Shown: positions 7,762 to 14,631, counted from the stretch's first letter. The stretch: 18,953 nt of DNA from an uncultured Dorea sp. (GCA_910579335.1 CAJTUQ010000053.1:1-18953); one strand, 5' to 3'. The notes: generated from the sequence alone by a model not told the origin. Numbers and translations: made by a program.

Positions 7762-8490
7762 TTACCTTTCCCCCTTCTTATAAGTTCTTACCCGATAAGT
7801 TCCTTTTCGCACGTCTTCCTTAATCTTGTCGTATTCTCTTTTTGAAACAGGCATGTACCGGATCCATTCCCCCGCATGCACTAAAAACGGATCTTCTTTC
7901 GTGTAATCGCAAATGACAAGAGGCGTTCCTCCTACGATATTCCATCCGCATGGCTGCGGAAACGGAATCAGGTTAGAAAGATTAAGCTGCGCCACAATAG
8001 ACTGGCCCGCAATCTTAACCCTCGGAGACTCTCGTCTCTTAAAGTGAAACGGTTCTTTGAATCTTGCAGCATAGGCATGTCCCGGTGCAAACCCAAGCAT
8101 ATAGGTATAATATTCATGCTCGGAATGCATGCGTATAAACTCATTGACCGACACGTCCTCAAACCTTGCGCAGTCCTCTAAATCCGGCCCCAGCTCCCCT
8201 CCGTAACAGATGGGTATTTCCTTGACGGTTCCTCCCTGCTCTTTTACGCCCTCCAGACTCTTAAGCCTGTTATGAAGTTCCTTCTTAAGCTCGCCAAACC
8301 GTATAATCTGCGGTTTGTAATGAACCATGAGCGATGCGTATGTCGGCACCATTTCCGTAATCCCTTCGATAGGATTTTCCGTCAGATTCAGCAACAGTCC
8401 CCGCACCTTTTGATTTACTTCCAAACTAATCTCATTTCCCAGCTGTACGGAAACTGCCGTATCACCCGAAATCAAGAATTTCGCCTCCAT
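7762..8490 (-). CDS. pxpB: PxpB-like subunit (KipI/allophanate hydrolase subunit 1 family) of 5-oxoprolinase, divergent
   Basis: I place the start at the ATG at 8490 (242 residues), because AGGAG lies 6 bases before it; a start at 8508 would put that ribosome binding site inside the gene. PxpB pairs with PxpC in the ATP-dependent 5-oxoprolinase. PICYGGELGPDL (93-104) fits the family. Other motifs differ from the consensus I know. GFxPGFAYL reads GFAPGHAYA (133-141). The AGSV region reads AGQSI (161-165). The usual Q.GIYP..SPGGW..IGRTP block reads as LSNLIPFPQPCGW (171-183) followed by NIVGGTP. The cysteine in PCGW and loss of arginine in GRTP are notable. First gene of the operon, with an extended -10 promoter upstream and a putative LysR operator. 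Confidence 0.9.
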   Translation of the reverse strand: MEAKFLISGDTAVSVQLGNEISLEVNQKVRGLLLNLTENPIEGITEMVPTYASLMVHYKPQIIRFGELKKELHNRLKSLEGVKEQGGTVKEIPICYGGELGPDLEDCARFEDVSVNEFIRMHSEHEYYTYMLGFAPGHAYAARFKEPFHFKRRESPRVKIAGQSIVAQLNLSNLIPFPQPCGWNIVGGTPLVICDYTKEDPFLVHAGEWIRYMPVSKREYDKIKEDVRKGTYRVRTYKKGER

Positions 8491-8574
8491 TGCCTCTCCT
8501 TTCTTCATTTGTGCACTTTTACTAATTTGTTTTCTATTTAATATTTATTTTCTTTCACTTTATTTGTTGATTAG

Positions 8575-8603
8575 ACTATATCACACCTTAATCATTTTAA
8601 AAA
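8575..8603 (-). promoter_or_regulatory. Putative activated promoter of the pxp operon
   Basis: On the minus strand an extended -10 TGaTATAGT lies at 8583-8575. The -35 position 17 bases upstream (8603-8598) reads TTTTTA, a poor match to TTGACA. A weak -35 with an extended -10 fits a promoter that needs an activator. The predicted transcription start is about 8568, giving a leader of nearly 80 bases before pxpB. Confidence 0.6.
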
Positions 8604-8622
8604 ATGAATTATTTGTTTATAA

Positions 8623-8634
8623 TATATTAATATT
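8623..8634. promoter_or_regulatory. Putative LysR-type operator, pxp copy
   Basis: TATATTAATATT, containing the perfect dyad ATATTAATAT (8624-8633). The dyad centre is 53.5 bases upstream of the last base of the pxp -10, about -60 from the predicted start, where LysR-type activators usually bind. The identical 12 bases occur at 9681-9692. AT-rich surroundings make chance occurrence possible, but the identical spacing argues against chance. Confidence 0.55.
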
Positions 8635-8650
8635 TTCTATATTTACACAT

Positions 8651-8685
8651 AAAAAAGACATTTGGCTTTTTAAAAACCAAATGCC
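8651..8685 (-). terminator. Rho-independent terminator of the LysR gene
   Basis: Stem GGCATTTGG / CCAAATGTC (8685-8677 with 8665-8657, one G-U pair), with a T5/A5 inner extension, followed on the minus strand by TCTTTTTT. It lies about 40 bases after the regulator's stop and separates it from the pxp promoter. Confidence 0.85.
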
Positions 8686-8725
8686 CTGTCTGCTATCCTG
8701 TCTGTTTACTGCCGGACATTCCCAT

Positions 8726-9649
8726 TTACACTTTTTTCATGCCTCCCACATATCCCCAGTCCTTCCTGCAAAGATAAGGCACCATTCTCTCCTCAAAGGT
8801 CTGAACCGCCTTAAGCGTTGCTTCATTGGGATACTTGTGCTTAATTTCGTAAGTGATTCTCTCCGGCGGCTGCACCGGATTCGCAATCTCGCTTACGTAC
8901 ACCTGCCGGAGCGTTTTCAGCCTATCCACTACGGAAATCGGCGCTATCACCCACATTCTTTCATCGGACATAAGATGAAGCAAGAGCTCAAAAGTGTCCA
9001 CCTCTATTCTCGGCCGCTCTCCCTTGCTTACCCACTGGTCGTGCCAAATCTGGTAGTTTGCCTCCCAGCTTATAAAAATCTCCCATTCCCTGTTCAATTC
9101 ATCTGTATGGATAACAGGTTTTTTAAGCTCTGTTGTTGCCGCCTGCACAAGAAACATCTTCTCCCTCAGCACCGGACGCGCGATTATATTTTTAAACTGC
9201 AGATGATGATATACGAATCCCAAATCTATCTCATGGTTTTCCAGCAGCCCGTAAAGCTCATAGGAATAGTGCGTTTTTATATGCAGATTCATTATATGCT
9301 CCTTCGCCCCAAGCATCTCACTGTACAAATCAAATAAAATCGCACTGTTGAGCGTATCTGTACACCCGATAGTAAGGTACAGCTTTTCATGGCTGTTCTT
9401 CAAAAGCTGCATCTGCCGCCAAATTGATACCCACCGCTCTGCAATAGGGATAAACTCCTCTCCCTGCGTCGTCAGCTCTATCTGCTTATATCCCTTTTTC
9501 CTTGTAATCAATTTCACCTGCAGCTCTTCTTCCAAAAGCTTCAGCCGATGGCTTACCGTCGGCTGAGATAAAAATAGATTGTCCGCAGTCTTGGTTATAT
9601 TTTTCGTCTTAACAATCATTAAAAAAGTTTCAATATCCGCCAAATTCAC
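8726..9649 (-). CDS. LysR-family transcriptional regulator, GTG start
   Basis: The start is most likely the GTG at 9649, since AGGAGG (9662-9657) lies 7 bases before it; an upstream ATG at 9670 would precede that ribosome binding site and have no good site of its own. The protein is then 307 residues, normal for the family. The N-terminal winged helix-turn-helix is clear (NLADIETFLMIVKTKNITKT, then LFLSQPTVSHRLKLLEEEL), with the usual TTQGEEF wing. The C-terminal two-lobed effector domain follows. It is transcribed away from the PLP-enzyme gene and towards the pxp operon. Its own -10 overlaps a dyad shared with the pxp promoter, so I infer autorepression and activation of both flanking units. 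The inducer is unknown; a pathway metabolite is likely. Confidence 0.93.
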   Translation of the reverse strand: MNLADIETFLMIVKTKNITKTADNLFLSQPTVSHRLKLLEEELQVKLITRKKGYKQIELTTQGEEFIPIAERWVSIWRQMQLLKNSHEKLYLTIGCTDTLNSAILFDLYSEMLGAKEHIMNLHIKTHYSYELYGLLENHEIDLGFVYHHLQFKNIIARPVLREKMFLVQAATTELKKPVIHTDELNREWEIFISWEANYQIWHDQWVSKGERPRIEVDTFELLLHLMSDERMWVIAPISVVDRLKTLRQVYVSEIANPVQPPERITYEIKHKYPNEATLKAVQTFEERMVPYLCRKDWGYVGGMKKV

Positions 9650-9680
9650 ATCCGCTCCTCCTTTCGGCATAAATATAAAT

Positions 9681-9692
9681 TATATTAATATT
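9681..9692. promoter_or_regulatory. Putative LysR-type operator, intergenic copy
   Basis: TATATTAATATT with dyad ATATTAATAT at 9682-9691, identical to the copy at 8623-8634. Its centre is 53.5 bases from the last base of the PLP-enzyme -10. It also overlaps the -10 (9695-9690) of the regulator gene, so one bound dimer could activate rightwards and repress leftwards. Confidence 0.55.
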
Positions 9693-9718
9693 ATACAGCG
9701 TAATTATTAATTTTTCAA
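9690..9718 (-). promoter_or_regulatory. Promoter of the LysR gene
   Basis: TTGAAA (9718-9713), 17-base spacer, TATAAT (9695-9690) on the minus strand: a near-consensus sigma-A promoter. Predicted start about 9683, 34 bases before the GTG. Confidence 0.75.
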
Positions 9719-9740
9719 TCTTTGCATTCCATGCTATGAT
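9712..9740 (+). promoter_or_regulatory. Promoter of the PLP-enzyme gene
   Basis: Extended -10 TGcTATGAT (9732-9740) with a weak -35 TTTTCA (9712-9717) at 17-base spacing. It overlaps the -35 of the divergent LysR promoter almost completely, so the two promoters should compete. Confidence 0.65.
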
Positions 9741-9794
9741 GATAAAAAGAGAAAAGAATCTGTAAAAAATCTGTACGGACAAGGAGGATTTAAC

Positions 9795-11084
9795 GTGATG
9801 AATAACGAGGAAAAAGGGATCTTATTTTCTGACGAATACCAGAAAAGTTTAAAGGCGCAGTTCTGTTATGCCGATTCGGACCCGGAACACGGGGAGCGTC
9901 TTTTCTTTGAAAATTCCGGCGGCTCTCTCAGACTCCGCAAAGCGGTGGAGGTCAAGGCACAGCTTGAAGAATTTCCGGACTGCCCGGAGCGCGTAAGGGG
10001 CAGAGGCTATGAGCTTTCCCACTATGTAGCCGACGGGACGAAAGATATTTTAGAGACTGTGTTCGGTGCAAAAAGCGGCTCATTGATTACAGAGCTGTCG
10101 GCTTCCCAGAGTATGTTTCAGGCAGTCGGCACAATTATGACAAACGTAAAATGGGGAACAAACGCTGTCACCTCCTCTCTGGAGCATCCGTCGGCCCACG
10201 ATGCCGTCGAATTTTACTGCGGTCAGACGGGCCGGGAGTTCCGCGTCGTCCCTGCCAATCAGACGACCGGCGGTCTCGATGTAGATGAAATTATGAAATA
10301 CGTGGACAAAGATACGGTACTGTTAAGTATCATGGCAGCTTCCAATATCTCCGGAAATATCATGGACATCAAAGAGATTACCCGCCGCGCGAAAGAAATC
10401 AATCCGGAAATCTTTGTAGTAAGCGATGCCGTCCAGCATGCCCCTCATGCGGCTATTGATGTGGAAGACTGGGGCGTGGACGTCTCCAACTTCGCACCTT
10501 ACAAATTTTTTGGCGTACGCGGCTGCGGTTTCTGCTATGTTTCCGACCGGGTGTGCGCGCTGCCGCACCATAAGCTCATCCACAAGGACGACCATGTATG
10601 GGCTCTGGGCACCCCGACTCCGGCAAACTTTGCAGCTATGATGGCGGTTATTGATTACGTATGCGAAATCGGCGCACATTTTATCAACAGCACAGACCGG
10701 CGCACTTTATATGTAGAGGGTATGCACCGCATCCACCTTCAGGAGCGCGCTCTTCTCTATCGAATGCTGGAGGGCACAGACGAAGTTCCGGGGCTCCGCC
10801 ACATTGATAAAGTGGAAGTATATGTAGATATGGAAGACCTTACTTATAAAGACTTAATTGTCGCTATGGGGATAAAGGGCATCGAATTTTCCGCCCTTTC
10901 CCAGAAATATTTAGAGCATGGCGTTACCGTATTCGAGCGCTTGAATACAAGCCCGTATTCGAAAAGAATCGTGGAATCGCTTGGACTTCAGGGAGCAATC
11001 CGCGTATCGCCGCTGCACTGTCACGGGACGGACGACATTGATAAATTCCTGAAAGCTACAAAAGAAATTGCTGATTCCATTTAG
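9795..11084 (+). CDS. Class V aminotransferase-fold PLP enzyme (cysteine desulfurase-like, no loop cysteine)
   Basis: A 429-residue fold-type I PLP enzyme. AAGGAGG (9781-9787) serves either GTG 9795 or ATG 9798. Visible sites: FENSGG (38-43), H131 in SLEHPSAHD stacking over PLP, D211 and Q214-H215 in SDAVQH, the Schiff-base lysine K237 in FAPYKFFG, and R403 in AIRVSPLH for substrate carboxylate binding. The APYKFFG form resembles the cysteine desulfurase-like TIGR01976 group rather than SufS or IscS. In the region where SufS carries its catalytic cysteine (about 365-385 here, FSALSQKYLEHGVTVF) there is no cysteine. Desulfurase activity is therefore doubtful; a lyase, epimerase or transaminase role on an amino acid is possible. 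It shares a putative LysR operator with the pxp operon. Confidence 0.92.
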   Translation: MMNNEEKGILFSDEYQKSLKAQFCYADSDPEHGERLFFENSGGSLRLRKAVEVKAQLEEFPDCPERVRGRGYELSHYVADGTKDILETVFGAKSGSLITELSASQSMFQAVGTIMTNVKWGTNAVTSSLEHPSAHDAVEFYCGQTGREFRVVPANQTTGGLDVDEIMKYVDKDTVLLSIMAASNISGNIMDIKEITRRAKEINPEIFVVSDAVQHAPHAAIDVEDWGVDVSNFAPYKFFGVRGCGFCYVSDRVCALPHHKLIHKDDHVWALGTPTPANFAAMMAVIDYVCEIGAHFINSTDRRTLYVEGMHRIHLQERALLYRMLEGTDEVPGLRHIDKVEVYVDMEDLTYKDLIVAMGIKGIEFSALSQKYLEHGVTVFERLNTSPYSKRIVESLGLQGAIRVSPLHCHGTDDIDKFLKATKEIADSI

Positions 11085-11126
11085 TTTCCCCTATATATTC
11101 TTCTGCGTTTTTGATAGAAGAGCTCT

Positions 11127-11160
11127 CTGCCTTCCGTTTTCTTTCGAGAGCGGAAGGCAG
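11127..11160 (+). terminator. Hairpin after the PLP-enzyme gene, probable terminator
   Basis: A perfect 10-base stem CTGCCTTCCG / CGGAAGGCAG with a 14-base loop, 43 bases after the stop. The following sequence (ATTTGCACTT) has only a short T run, so termination may be partial. A new promoter begins 9 bases further on. Confidence 0.5.
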
Positions 11161-11168
11161 ATTTGCAC

Positions 11169-11197
11169 TTGATTCAAAATAAGCGGCACGTTATACT
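11169..11197 (+). promoter_or_regulatory. Promoter of the metallo-hydrolase gene
   Basis: TTGATT (11169-11174), 17-base spacer, TATACT (11192-11197). Predicted start about 11204. A short dyad CAACA-tt-TGTTG lies in the leader at 11226-11237, just before the ribosome binding site; it could be an operator or a small hairpin. Confidence 0.6.
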
Positions 11198-11256
11198 AAG
11201 TTCAACACACAGAGAATAGCAAATACAACATTTGTTGATAAAAAGGAGAACCATTT

Positions 11257-12057
11257 ATGAAACTAACCATACTCGGAACCGGAAATGCTGCGGTGTGCGA
11301 ATGCTATAATACCTGCTTCGCCCTCTCAAAAGGAAACTCTCATTTCCTCATAGACGCCGGAGGCGGCAATCGAATATTAAAAGCACTGAAAGATACGGGC
11401 ATTGATATCTGCAGCATCCACGATGTTTTTGTGACCCACGAACATGTGGACCATGTGCTTGGCATTATCTGGCTCATCCGCATCATCGGCCAGCGTATGA
11501 ACCAAGGTAAATACGAAGGGGAGCTCTGCATCCGCTGCCATAAGGAGCTTGCCGAAAAAATTCAGGCAATTGCAAATATGACCGTTCAGCAGAAGGTCTG
11601 CCGGCACATGGGCGGGCGCATCCGCTTTGATATCGTAGAAACGGGTGATTTGCGTACGATTCTTGACTGTCCCGTAACATTTTTTGACATAGCTTCCACA
11701 AAAGCCAAACAGTTTGGATTTACCATGCAGCTTGACAACGGGAAGAAATTCACCTGCGTGGGAGACGAGCCCTACAATGCAGTGAACCATCATTACGTAA
11801 CCGGCAGCGACTGGCTTTTACATGAAGCGTTCTGTCTGTTTGGCGAAGCGGATAAATTCAAACCTTACGAAAAACACCACAGCACGGTTAAAGAGGCCTG
11901 CCAGCTTGCGGAAAGCTTAAATATCCCGAATCTTCTTTTGTATCATACGGAGGAAACGCATCTCAAAGAACGGAAGCGTCTCTATACCGAAGAAGGAAAA
12001 CAGTATTTTCACGGAAACCTTTACGTACCTGACGATTTAGAAACATTTGAGTTATAA
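11257..12057 (+). CDS. MBL-fold metallo-hydrolase, RNase Z-like
   Basis: A 266-residue metallo-beta-lactamase fold protein with the RNase Z order of motifs: ILGTGNA at 5-11, the metal site THEHVDH (H61, H63, D65, H66), D170 in VGDEPY, LLHEAF (187-192, compare IHEAT in RNase Z), and HHST with H208. H230 in LLYHTEE may take the place of the last metal histidine. It probably binds two zinc ions in the cytoplasm. The flexible exosite arm that binds tRNA in true RNase Z is not evident, so a phosphodiesterase or other hydrolase is as likely as tRNA processing. AAGGAG precedes the ATG. It has its own promoter and follows a hairpin, so it is only loosely tied to the upstream gene. Confidence 0.9.
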   Translation: MKLTILGTGNAAVCECYNTCFALSKGNSHFLIDAGGGNRILKALKDTGIDICSIHDVFVTHEHVDHVLGIIWLIRIIGQRMNQGKYEGELCIRCHKELAEKIQAIANMTVQQKVCRHMGGRIRFDIVETGDLRTILDCPVTFFDIASTKAKQFGFTMQLDNGKKFTCVGDEPYNAVNHHYVTGSDWLLHEAFCLFGEADKFKPYEKHHSTVKEACQLAESLNIPNLLLYHTEETHLKERKRLYTEEGKQYFHGNLYVPDDLETFEL

Positions 12058-12094
12058 TTTTTGTTAACAATTATTTCTTATTTTAAACACATTT

Positions 12095-12122
12095 TTATCA
12101 CAGTTTTTGCGTATACTATAAT
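12095..12122 (+). promoter_or_regulatory. Intergenic promoter without an obvious gene
   Basis: TTATCA (12095-12100), 16-base spacer, TATAAT (12117-12122). The perfect palindrome TTGTTAACAA (12061-12070) lies upstream, and a dyad TGTTCGG-N9-CCGAACA (12123-12145) covers the predicted start near 12129. No credible protein start follows on this strand before a terminator. Confidence 0.5.
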
Positions 12123-12128
12123 TGTTCG

Positions 12129-12207
12129 GAAGAGAAAACCGAACACAAATAATTCTTTTTCATAACTTTTTCCTCAGGACTGCACACCTCCCATATGCAG
12201 TCCTTTT
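12129..12207 (+). ncRNA. Candidate small RNA with anti-Shine-Dalgarno loop
   Basis: If the promoter at 12095-12122 is active, the transcript would be about 79 bases. It would have a U-rich single-stranded middle and end at a 9-base stem AGGACTGCA / TGCAGTCCT (12176-12184 with 12196-12204) followed by TTTT. The 11-base loop CACCTCCCATA holds CACCTCC, complementary to ribosome binding sites. Exposed CCUCCC loops are known from Firmicute regulatory RNAs such as RsaE/RoxS and RNAIII. I recognise no specific family. It could instead be a leftover leader or just the 3' end of the upstream transcript. Confidence 0.35.
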
Positions 12208-12212
12208 AAATG

Positions 12213-12258
12213 AAAAAAACGGCCAAACTTATCTAAAGATTATGTTTGGCCGTTTTTT
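12213..12258. terminator. Bidirectional terminator between the metallo-hydrolase and araD
   Basis: Stem AACGGCCAAAC / GTTTGGCCGTT flanked by A7 on the left and T6 on the right, so each strand ends in a T run. It ends the rightward transcripts and the leftward araABD transcript, whose last stop is at 12276. Confidence 0.92.
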
Positions 12259-12275
12259 CTATATCAGTTTTATCC

Positions 12276-12977
12276 CTATTTTCCCGGCTGCCCGTAATAA
12301 GCGCCCGCTCCGTGCTTCCTGTAGTAATGCTTATCCTGTAACTCCTGAGGAGCCGGCTTGTTCTGCGGGTGAATCATCTCGCATCTCGCCGCCATTTTCG
12401 CCACTTCCTCAAGCACTACCGCATTGTGCACCGCTTCATTGGCATCCTTTCCCCACGTAAACGGCCCGTGGTTTTTGCAGAGCACTGCAGGCATTGCTTC
12501 ATAATCAATACTATGCGCTTCAAATTCATTTGCTATCAAAACACCTGTATTTTTCTCATAAGCCTCGTCAATCTCCTCCTTTGTGAGATTGCGCACGCAT
12601 GGAACCTCGCCATAGAGATAATCCGCATGCGTCGTCCCGTAACATGGAATCCCTCTTCCTGCCTGCGCCCAGCTTGTAGCCCACGAAGAATGGGTATGAA
12701 CGACGCCGCCGATATTCGGGAAGCGGTTATACAGCACTACATGAGTAGCCGTATCGGAAGACGGATTATAATCTCCCTCCACCTTTCTGCCGTTAAGATC
12801 TACCACTACCATGTCTTCCGGTTTCAGTTTGTCATATTCGACTCCGCTCGGCTTGATAACGAAAAGTCCCTTCCCACGGTCGATTCCGCTTACATTTCCC
12901 CATGTAAAGGTTACAAGGTCATATTTCGGAAGGAGCATGTTCGCTTCATATACTTCCTTTTTCAGTTCTTCAAGCAT
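12276..12977 (-). CDS. araD: L-ribulose-5-phosphate 4-epimerase
   Basis: A 233-residue class II aldolase-type epimerase converting L-ribulose 5-phosphate to D-xylulose 5-phosphate, the last step before the pentose phosphate/phosphoketolase route. Zinc ligands are visible: H94 and H96 (VVHTHSSW) and H170 (CKNHGPF). D75 (SSDTATH), D119 (THADYL) and Y228 (GAYYGQ) match the E. coli active-site residues D76, D120 and Y229 with an offset of one. Length equals the E. coli enzyme closely. It follows araB by 18 bases and is the last gene before the bidirectional terminator. Confidence 0.97.
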   Translation of the reverse strand: MLEELKKEVYEANMLLPKYDLVTFTWGNVSGIDRGKGLFVIKPSGVEYDKLKPEDMVVVDLNGRKVEGDYNPSSDTATHVVLYNRFPNIGGVVHTHSSWATSWAQAGRGIPCYGTTHADYLYGEVPCVRNLTKEEIDEAYEKNTGVLIANEFEAHSIDYEAMPAVLCKNHGPFTWGKDANEAVHNAVVLEEVAKMAARCEMIHPQNKPAPQELQDKHYYRKHGAGAYYGQPGK

Positions 12978-12995
12978 TTCAGATTCTCCTTTTCT

Positions 12996-14600
12996 CTATA
13001 ACAAGTGCTTTGCCGCCGCCTGCTCGATTTCCACGCCTTCTTTGTATCTCTTAATAAATACTTCAAAGCCCTCTACATCTTTTGCATCCGGTTCCATACT
13101 GGTACCCGCATTTCCGGCAAAAACCTTCTCCGACAGATAAGCCTGCAGGGTCTCTCCCTCTTTCCTGTGAACCATGTAGGACGCCAGAAGAGCCATCCCC
13201 CACGGGCCTCCTTCGCCGGCCGTCTCCATAACGGATACCGGAGCATTGATTGCCGCTGCAAGAATCCTTTGTCCTACCCCCTTTGTCTTGAACAATCCGC
13301 CGTGTCCAAGGATGGAATCAATCTCCACATGCTCTTCCTTCAAAAGAATGTCCATCCCCACTTTCAGCGCACCAAGCGCTGTAAACAGATGCACCCTCAT
13401 AAAGTTTGCAAGATTGAAATTGCTCTTCGGGGTTCTTACAAACATCGGTCTTCCCTCGGTCACGTTCGTAATGTTTTCTCCGGAAAGATACCCGTACGAC
13501 AGCAGTCCGCCGCAGTCTGCGTCTCCTTCCAAAGCCTTATTATAAAGCGTGCCGAACAGTTTGTTCATATCTACGTCGATGCCAAAAGTTTCGGCAAATT
13601 CTTTAAAAAGCCCAACCCATGCATTGAGGTCGGATGTACAGTTATTGGCATGCACCATTGCCACTAGGCTGCCGTCCGGCGTCGTCACAAGATCAATCTC
13701 CGGGTATACCTTTTTAAGCTCCTTCTCCAGCACAACCATTGCAAACACGGAGGTTCCGGCGGACACATTACCCGTGCGCCTTGCCACGCTGTTTGTAGCC
13801 GCCATGCCCGTTCCGGCGTCGCCCTCCGGCGGACACAAAGGAATCCCAGCCTGCAGCGCGCCGCTTTCATCAAGCAGTTTTGCTCCTTCTTCCGTAAGAA
13901 CACCCGCATTTTCGCCGGCCGTCAATACCTTCGGGAGAATCTCCTCCAGCTTCCACGGATAATTCTTGTCAGCTACAAGCTCATTAAACTTTTGAATCAT
14001 CCCCGCATCGTAATTTTTCGTCTCAGGATCAATCGGAAACATGCCGGATACATCCCCCACGCCAAGAACCTTCTCCCCTGTAAGCTGCCAGTGAATGTAT
14101 CCCGCCAGCGTCGTAAAGAACGCAACGTCCTTTACGTGCTCTTCTTCATTCAGAATCGCCTGATACAGATGGGAAATACTCCATCTCTGCGGAATATTAT
14201 ACTGGAAAAGCTCCGTCAGGGCCTCCGCCGCCGGACCGGTCGTAGAATTTCTCCATGTGCGGAACGGCACAAGAAGCTTCCCGTCCTTGTCAAACGCCAT
14301 GTATCCATGCATCATGGCACTGAATCCAATCGCGCCAATCGTCGTCAGCTGCACATCGTATTTTTCCTTAACATCCCTCGCCAGTTTCTTATAGCTGTCC
14401 TTAAGCCCCGTCCAGATATCATCAAGACTGTATGTCCAGAAACCATTCTCCAGACGGTTTTCCCACTCATGGTCGCCCGACGCCACCGGATTATGCTCCT
14501 CATCAACAAGCACCGCCTTAATTCTGGTAGAGCCAAACTCCAGCCCCAGCGCCGTCCTTCCACTCTCAATCATTCTTTTTATCTCAGCCTTATTTCCCAT
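12996..14600 (-). CDS. araB: L-ribulokinase-type FGGY carbohydrate kinase
   Basis: A 534-residue FGGY kinase, expected to phosphorylate L-ribulose with ATP. The N-terminal phosphate loop is GLEFGSTRIK (19-28), the sugar/catalytic motif PPEGDAGTGMA has the catalytic base D261, and the C-terminal ATP-site motifs are GHGGLFKT (432-439) and AGEGGPWGMALLAS (461-474). It belongs to the clostridial AraB-like branch and is somewhat shorter than the 566-residue E. coli AraB. Assignment as ribulokinase rather than xylulokinase rests on its place between araA and araD. AAGGAGG is 8 bases from the ATG. The gap to araA is 31 bases. Confidence 0.93.
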   Translation of the reverse strand: MGNKAEIKRMIESGRTALGLEFGSTRIKAVLVDEEHNPVASGDHEWENRLENGFWTYSLDDIWTGLKDSYKKLARDVKEKYDVQLTTIGAIGFSAMMHGYMAFDKDGKLLVPFRTWRNSTTGPAAEALTELFQYNIPQRWSISHLYQAILNEEEHVKDVAFFTTLAGYIHWQLTGEKVLGVGDVSGMFPIDPETKNYDAGMIQKFNELVADKNYPWKLEEILPKVLTAGENAGVLTEEGAKLLDESGALQAGIPLCPPEGDAGTGMAATNSVARRTGNVSAGTSVFAMVVLEKELKKVYPEIDLVTTPDGSLVAMVHANNCTSDLNAWVGLFKEFAETFGIDVDMNKLFGTLYNKALEGDADCGGLLSYGYLSGENITNVTEGRPMFVRTPKSNFNLANFMRVHLFTALGALKVGMDILLKEEHVEIDSILGHGGLFKTKGVGQRILAAAINAPVSVMETAGEGGPWGMALLASYMVHRKEGETLQAYLSEKVFAGNAGTSMEPDAKDVEGFEVFIKRYKEGVEIEQAAAKHLL

Positions 14601-14631
14601 ACGGCCTACCTCCTTGATTATCTCAGCCTAA

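Noticed and set aside
6802..8490. Urea amidolyase/allophanate hydrolase or biotin carboxylase system
   Set aside because: These names are often given to the two subunits, but no biotin carboxyl carrier, carboxylase or amidase domain is present, and the adjacent LamB/YcsF gene points to the Pxp type.
8564..9337. A long open frame (257 codons) on the + strand across the LysR gene
   Set aside because: It is antisense to a clear LysR gene, has no family resemblance or good ribosome binding site, and runs across the terminator hairpin.
12061..12070. TTGTTAACAA as a Rex redox-regulator site
   Set aside because: The Rex site needs two such half-sites separated by several bases; here the arms are fused, so only an unexplained palindrome remains.
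12116..12163. A 15-codon reading frame on the minus strand with a GAGGA-like site before its ATG
   Set aside because: Very short, located beyond the araD terminator, with no promoter seen on that strand; the GGAGG-like sequence is the complement of the hairpin loop.
13005..13667. A 220-codon open frame on the + strand
   Set aside because: Antisense shadow of araB, whose protein motifs are unambiguous; similar shadows lie opposite araA, araD and the dehydrogenase.
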